From Oceanicola sp. 22II-s10i (GTDB lineage Bacteria > Pseudomonadota > Alphaproteobacteria > Rhodobacterales > Rhodobacteraceae), in NCBI RefSeq assembly GCF_002210105.1, contig NZ_AQQU01000009.1, positions 105,847-169,846 on the forward strand: a DNA stretch of 64,000 bases, in the 5' to 3' direction. The notes beneath the pieces are model-generated. The model was not told the DNA's origin, ran no database searches, and was given only the letters and a program-made list of their open reading frames with translations. Numbering within the stretch: position 1 is the stretch's first letter; every line of letters starts with the position of its first letter. Made by a program: the position numbers and the translations under genes. This document shows, piece after piece, positions 60,371-64,000 of this stretch.

Positions 60371-61177
60371 ATGACTTACACGAACGCACGGGATCTGGAC
60401 CTCGGCACCCCGGTCGAGCCGCCATCCTTTCTGACCGAACTGCCCGATTCCGTCGTGAAGTCGGCGGCCCGGACGATCCAGATTCTCGAATATCTCGATC
60501 ACGTCCGCCGCGAGGTCTCCGGCTCCGAAGTCGCCGCCGCGCTGAATTTTCCGGCCTCCAGCACCTCGGCCCTGCTGCGGTCGATGGTGACGATGGGCTA
60601 TCTCCAGCACGACCGTCACACCCGCACCTACCGCCTGACACGCCGGACCGGCCTGCTCGGCGCATGGGTCGATCCCTCTCTCATCCGTCAGGGCACGCTG
60701 CTGAACCTCGTGCATTCGCTGGCCAACCTGATCGGCGAAACCGTCGTTCTGGCCCGCCGCAACGAACTGAGCGTGCAGACGATCTATGTCGCCGACGGCG
60801 GCAAGAACCCTGCCGCCCCGGTGCCCGGCATGCAGCACTGCGTGTCCCGTTCGGCCCCCGGCATGGCGCTGCTGGCGATGTCCGACGACCGCGAACTCAA
60901 GCGGATCATCGGGCGCATCAACTCCGAACGCCCGCGCTCCGCGCCCGCGATCGACGCCTCGGACTATGCCACACGGCTGGGCGAAGGCCGCCGTCGCGGC
61001 AGCTTCACCGGTCCGGGCATCGGCCTTGGCACGGCAGCCGTCGCGCAGCAGGTGCGCCACCATGCGGCGGGCGATCTGCTGGTCCTGTCGGTCGAGGGCC
61101 CCTCGTCCCGCATGAATGAGCGGCTGGACGAGATCGCGACCCTGATGCGCGCGGCGCTGCACCGGCTGGCGGCCTGA
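60371..61177 (+). CDS. IclR family transcriptional regulator
   Basis: A 268-residue regulator. The winged helix-turn-helix is near residues 30-85 (SAARTIQILEYLDHVRREVSGSEVAAALNF), and the IclR effector-binding domain starts near residue 100. The C-terminal half has HCVSRSAPGMALLAMSDD and GPGIGLGTAAVAQQVR, typical of the family. ATG with GGAGGAGATTGAA upstream. Divergent from the molybdoenzyme subunit gene with 222 bp between; likely local regulator of that gene. Confidence 0.88.
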   Translation: MTYTNARDLDLGTPVEPPSFLTELPDSVVKSAARTIQILEYLDHVRREVSGSEVAAALNFPASSTSALLRSMVTMGYLQHDRHTRTYRLTRRTGLLGAWVDPSLIRQGTLLNLVHSLANLIGETVVLARRNELSVQTIYVADGGKNPAAPVPGMQHCVSRSAPGMALLAMSDDRELKRIIGRINSERPRSAPAIDASDYATRLGEGRRRGSFTGPGIGLGTAAVAQQVRHHAAGDLLVLSVEGPSSRMNERLDEIATLMRAALHRLAA

Positions 61178-61202
61178 GCCGCCGCCGCCCCGCGGCACCG
61201 CG

Positions 61203-62015
61203 TCACGAAATCGCGTTGACCTTCATCTCCATCAGCACCTTCGGACCCCGGCTGAGGCAGTAGGCGCTGCGCCGGCCGGGTTCCCCGGCGGCGCGGACGT
61301 CGAAACTCTCCTCCCAGAAGATCGGGCGGCGGAAGTAGATGTCGAGATCGACCGTCGCGGGCACCCCTTCACGCCACAACGCGGCCGTCATGTAGCGCAC
61401 GCCCTGGCTGCCGCCGACGATCGGCGCGCGATAGCCCGCCCGCCGCGCGGCCTCGGGATCGACGTGGAGCAGGTTGCCGGTGCCCAGCGAATAGGTCTTC
61501 ACGTCGTCGGGCGTCAGGTCGATATGGCCGAGCGCGTCCAGTGCCTCGGGGTCGGGCACCACCGGTGCGGGCTTGTCCCCGGTGCCGCGCAGCGACGGAT
61601 CGGCGGTGCGGTTGGGGTCGGTCTTGAGCGCCACGCGGCGCAGCACCATGCCAAGCCGCCCGTCCGCGCCGCGATACCACGTGTCGGTCGTGGTGATCGT
61701 CCCGCGCGGGGCGTCGAAGACATCCGCGATCTCGCCCGAGACGGTGATCTCCTCGTCCAGCCGCAGCGGGCTGTCCATCCGCACCGACTGCAGCATGTTC
61801 ACGCCACCATTCTCGGTGATCCCGTTGATCGCGCTTTCGCGGATGGCGTGGGGGATGAAAGCGGCCGGGTCCACGCAGTCCCGGAACAGCGCCGCGTCCG
61901 AGCCGCAGACCCGCATCATCCGGTCCTCTTCCGCCCGGTCGAATCGGAACCGGCGCGCGGCGAGTTTCAGGCCCTTCACGGGCGTGACGGGATTTGCGGG
62001 CGACATGTCGATCAT
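61203..62015 (-). CDS. MaoC-like dehydratase family protein
   Basis: A 270-residue two-hotdog-fold protein. The N-terminal half resembles a MaoC_dehydratas N domain, with MLQSVRMDSPLRLDEEITVSGEIADVF. The C-terminal half has SLGTGNLLHVDPEAARRAGYRAPIVGG, the MaoC N-x-x-H-x-D-x-x-x-A motif (LLHVDPEAA) followed by a glycine-rich turn. Such proteins hydrate enoyl-CoA or related thioesters. ATG 62015 has AGGAGG seven bases upstream. Convergent with iclR. Its substrate is unknown. Confidence 0.75.
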   Translation of the reverse strand: MIDMSPANPVTPVKGLKLAARRFRFDRAEEDRMMRVCGSDAALFRDCVDPAAFIPHAIRESAINGITENGGVNMLQSVRMDSPLRLDEEITVSGEIADVFDAPRGTITTTDTWYRGADGRLGMVLRRVALKTDPNRTADPSLRGTGDKPAPVVPDPEALDALGHIDLTPDDVKTYSLGTGNLLHVDPEAARRAGYRAPIVGGSQGVRYMTAALWREGVPATVDLDIYFRRPIFWEESFDVRAAGEPGRRSAYCLSRGPKVLMEMKVNAIS

Positions 62016-62131
62016 CGGGGCCTCCTGTGCGGTCGATCGCAGCAGGCGGCGTGTCGTCGCTCCGGTCAACGCGGCGTCCCGGCATCGCAGGCATGTGGTG
62101 GGCAGCGCCGCCTGGACGGCCCGCCCGACCC

Positions 62132-62812
62132 TCAGGCGTCGTCCTTGATGCGCTTGAAGCTGACCACGCCCCCGGACGAGGCGCGCGGATCGTAGACGAG
62201 GTTCGACGCGGACATGCAGTCGAAGATCCGCTTGATGACGCGCGCCGGATAGCGGGCGGGGTGGATCTCCATCATCACGAAGCGGACATGACCCGGCCAC
62301 GGCGCATCGAACAGATGTTCCTCGGCCCCTTCGATATCCATGATGACCACGTTCGGCTTGTGCTCGGCCAGAAGCGCGCTGATCCTGAGAAGTGGCACGC
62401 TGACGATGTCGCCCTCCGCGCCCTCCTCGGCGATCGACGCACCCCAGAACGCCTTGCCGCGCCGGAATTCCAGCGTCTCGCCCTCGGCCCCGTCGCCGGT
62501 GACGGCGCCGTGGATCACGGTGGCGTCCCGGTGCCCGTTGCGGTCGAAATTCGCGCGGATCACAGGGATCATGTCGGGGTTCGCCTCGACCGTCACCACG
62601 TTCGCGCCGCCGGTGATCGCCGCGCAGACCGACCCGACATAGCCCATGCCACCGCCGAGTTCGAGCACGCGGAACCCCTTCCGGACCCGGATGCGTGCCG
62701 CGCGGGCCTCGAAGCCCTCGTATTGCCCGGCCTCCAGCTTGCGCACGATCTTGGGCGCGGCCAGTGCCTCGGGCAGGTGAAGCGCCACCCCGTTCAGCTC
62801 GAAATCAGGCAT
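62132..62812 (-). CDS. FkbM family methyltransferase
   Basis: A 226-residue SAM-dependent methyltransferase of the FkbM family: VLELGGGMGYVGSVCAAITG (motif I), VVTVEANPDMIPVIRANFDRN (motif II) and VVIMDIEGAEEHLFDAPW (the D-x-E-G-A/x-E motif diagnostic of FkbM). The acceptor, often a sugar or antibiotic hydroxyl, cannot be deduced. Encoded divergently from pth. Confidence 0.85.
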   Translation of the reverse strand: MPDFELNGVALHLPEALAAPKIVRKLEAGQYEGFEARAARIRVRKGFRVLELGGGMGYVGSVCAAITGGANVVTVEANPDMIPVIRANFDRNGHRDATVIHGAVTGDGAEGETLEFRRGKAFWGASIAEEGAEGDIVSVPLLRISALLAEHKPNVVIMDIEGAEEHLFDAPWPGHVRFVMMEIHPARYPARVIKRIFDCMSASNLVYDPRASSGGVVSFKRIKDDA

Positions 62813-62894
62813 TTCGCCCCCTGTTCTTGATTGACTGCCTCCCCCGCACTATCCCTCAAACCGACCGCCGCTTGGGCGAAAAAGGGACGTTTCG

Positions 62895-63578
62895 ATGCAA
62901 ATCTTCGCCGGCCTCGGCAATCCGGGCGCGAAATACGCCGCCAACCGGCACAACATCGGGTTCATGGCGCTGGACCGGATCGCGTCGGATCACGGCTTTG
63001 CCCCGTGGAAGACCAAGTTCCAGGCCGAGATCGCCGAGGGACTGCTGGGCGGCGAAAAGGTGCTGCTGATCAAGCCGATGACCTTCATGAACCTGTCCGG
63101 CCAGTCGGTGGGCGAGGCGATGCGGTTTTACAAGCTGACACCGGCCGAGATCACCGTGTTCCACGACGAACTGGACCTCGCCCCCGGCAAGCTGCGGGTC
63201 AAGACCGGCGGCGGTCACGCCGGGCACAATGGCCTGCGCTCAATCCACCAGCACATCGGGCCGGACTATGCCCGCGTGCGCATGGGGATCGGCCATCCGG
63301 GCCACAAGGACCGGGTCGCGGGCTATGTCCTGTCGGATTTCGCCAAGGCGGACCAGGACTGGCTGGACGACGTGCTGCGCGGTTGTTCCGACGGCGCGCC
63401 GGATCTGGCGCGGGGCGACGCGGGCCGCTTCATGAATGCCGTGGCGCTAAGAACCGCGCCGCCGCGCTCGTCGACCACGCCCGCCGCCGCGACGCCGTCC
63501 GCAAGGACGGAGGAGCCGCCCGCCCCCGAGGAAGACCGGCGGTCCCCCCTCCAGCGGCTGGCGGACAAGTTCCGCTGA
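62895..63578 (+). CDS. pth: peptidyl-tRNA hydrolase
   Basis: A 227-residue enzyme releasing peptides from peptidyl-tRNA. Signature 1 GLGNPGAKYAANRHNIGF (catalytic His20) and signature 2 GGGHAGHNGLRSI (near residue 108), plus the FHDELDLAPGKLRVK segment with catalytic Asp, are all present. A 25-35 residue Ala/Pro-rich tail follows the catalytic domain, ending SPLQRLADKFR. ATG follows AAAGGGACGTTTCG. Essential housekeeping gene. Confidence 0.95.
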   Translation: MQIFAGLGNPGAKYAANRHNIGFMALDRIASDHGFAPWKTKFQAEIAEGLLGGEKVLLIKPMTFMNLSGQSVGEAMRFYKLTPAEITVFHDELDLAPGKLRVKTGGGHAGHNGLRSIHQHIGPDYARVRMGIGHPGHKDRVAGYVLSDFAKADQDWLDDVLRGCSDGAPDLARGDAGRFMNAVALRTAPPRSSTTPAAATPSARTEEPPAPEEDRRSPLQRLADKFR

Positions 63579-63585
63579 CGGCCGC

Positions 63586-63750
63586 TCAGGCCGCTTCGTA
63601 GTACTCGCTCAGCGTGTCGTCCGCCTGCCGCGCTTCGTGCAGCGGGACGACCTTGCCCTCGGTCATCGGATCGTAATACGCCCATGCGTCATCCAGCGCG
63701 GCAAGGGCTGCGCGGGCTGCGTCCTGTGATTTGTCCTGAAGGTTCTGCAT
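63586..63750 (-). CDS. small hypothetical protein, 54 residues
   Basis: A 54-residue acidic protein starting MQNLQDKSQDAARAALAALD and ending LSEYYEAA. The start is preceded by AGAGAGGCACCCG, an acceptable ribosome-binding site, and codon use is genomic. It has one amphipathic helix (residues about 5-22) and a polar remainder (YYDPMTEGKVVPLHEARQ). No family recognised. Convergent with pth with 7 bp between stops. Confidence 0.6.
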   Translation of the reverse strand: MQNLQDKSQDAARAALAALDDAWAYYDPMTEGKVVPLHEARQADDTLSEYYEAA

Positions 63751-63867
63751 CGGGTGCCTCTCTTGCTGTCAGGCTCCCTCCCCGTCCCGCATATGCGCCT
63801 CTTCGCGCGACGCGTCAGCAGACGTTCGGACAGAGTCGCCATGCCCTGACCGCAAGGCTACGCAGCG

Positions 63868-64000
63868 TCACCCGTCGCGCAGGCAGGATTTCGGTGGCTT
63901 GCCGGTTATCGTCCGTGTCTCGGCCCCGCAGGCGGCGCAGCGGTAGAAGCGTCCGGTCGCGTCGTCCAGCCTGCGGTCCGCCCGCCAGCGGCAGGCGCGC
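63868..64000 (-). CDS. zinc-ribbon-like protein, C-terminal part (truncated by window)
   Basis: An open minus-strand frame runs from the window end to the stop at 63868, giving 43 residues: RACRWRADRRLDDATGRFYR followed by CAACGAETRT and ending KPPKSCLRDG. Cys residues (AC-, CAAC, SC) fit a small zinc ribbon. Its start lies outside the window. No name can be given. Confidence 0.5.
   Translation of the reverse strand, partial: RACRWRADRRLDDATGRFYRCAACGAETRTITGKPPKSCLRDG

Noticed and set aside
1..64000. CRISPR array, prophage or insertion sequence
   Set aside because: No regularly spaced direct repeats, integrase, transposase, capsid or tail genes are present anywhere in the window.

Overview
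The window comes from a high-GC alphaproteobacterium, most likely a Rhodobacterales/Roseobacter-group member. The grounds are the strongly G/C-ending codon use, an alphaproteobacterial class A RNase P RNA, gene orders I recall from that group (nfu-tsaB-rimI, rpoH-coaBC-dut-moeB, tamA-tamB) and Rhodobacterales-style interspersed repeats. It is chromosomal housekeeping and metabolic DNA. I see no phage, IS element, CRISPR array, rRNA or complete tRNA.

Layout. 1-4.6 kb: a cut-off alpha/beta hydrolase, a tyrosine-phosphatase-like protein, a YghU-type glutathione transferase, a GNAT acetyltransferase, a DUF1989 protein and an aldo/keto reductase. 4.6-10.7 kb: a minus-strand nucleoside uptake and salvage operon (BMP binding protein, two-domain ATPase, two permeases, deoD), interrupted by a LysE-type exporter. 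10.9-15.2 kb: nfu-tsaB-rimI and small stress or metabolic genes. 15.3-15.7 kb: rnpB. 15.8-16.5 kb: a decayed hupE/ureJ-like pseudogene and an unidentified fragment. 16.6-19.8 kb: an Asp-box repeat protein, a membrane protein and TetR regulator sharing tandem operators, and a possibly leaderless orphan gene. 19.9-26 kb: the urea ABC transporter urtABCDE, with no urease genes nearby. 26.4-37.3 kb: the most interesting locus, described below. 37.3-49.5 kb: two hydrolases, an M14-like secreted protein, tamA-tamB, DUF2189, a cell-wall amidase, and an SCP2-like/hydrolase pair. 49.9-55.6 kb: M3 peptidase, membrane-anchored MoeB-like E1, dut, coaBC, rpoH. 55.8-64 kb: cobU and a phosphatase, a GST fused to a metal-binding-like tail, an orphan CoxL-type molybdoenzyme subunit with an IclR regulator, MaoC-like, FkbM methyltransferase, pth and two small proteins.

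The 26.4-37.3 kb locus is an extended Anbu (ancestral bacterial proteasome) system in two divergent arms. The left arm encodes a circularly permuted ATP-grasp protein, an alpha-E protein, a transglutaminase-like protease and Anbu. The right arm encodes a transglutaminase-DUF2126 amidoligase, an ATP-grasp/alpha-E fusion and a third transglutaminase-like protein. Comparative genomics has grouped these families as a predicted peptide or amide-bond ligation system coupled to a self-compartmentalised Ntn-hydrolase, but its substrate is unknown. Here the ligase and protease parts are duplicated, and the fused ATP-grasp copy appears to lack the lysine/glycine-rich loop seen in the stand-alone copy.

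All functions are assigned from protein sequence recognition alone. Promoters, operators and hairpins were read by eye and are tentative.
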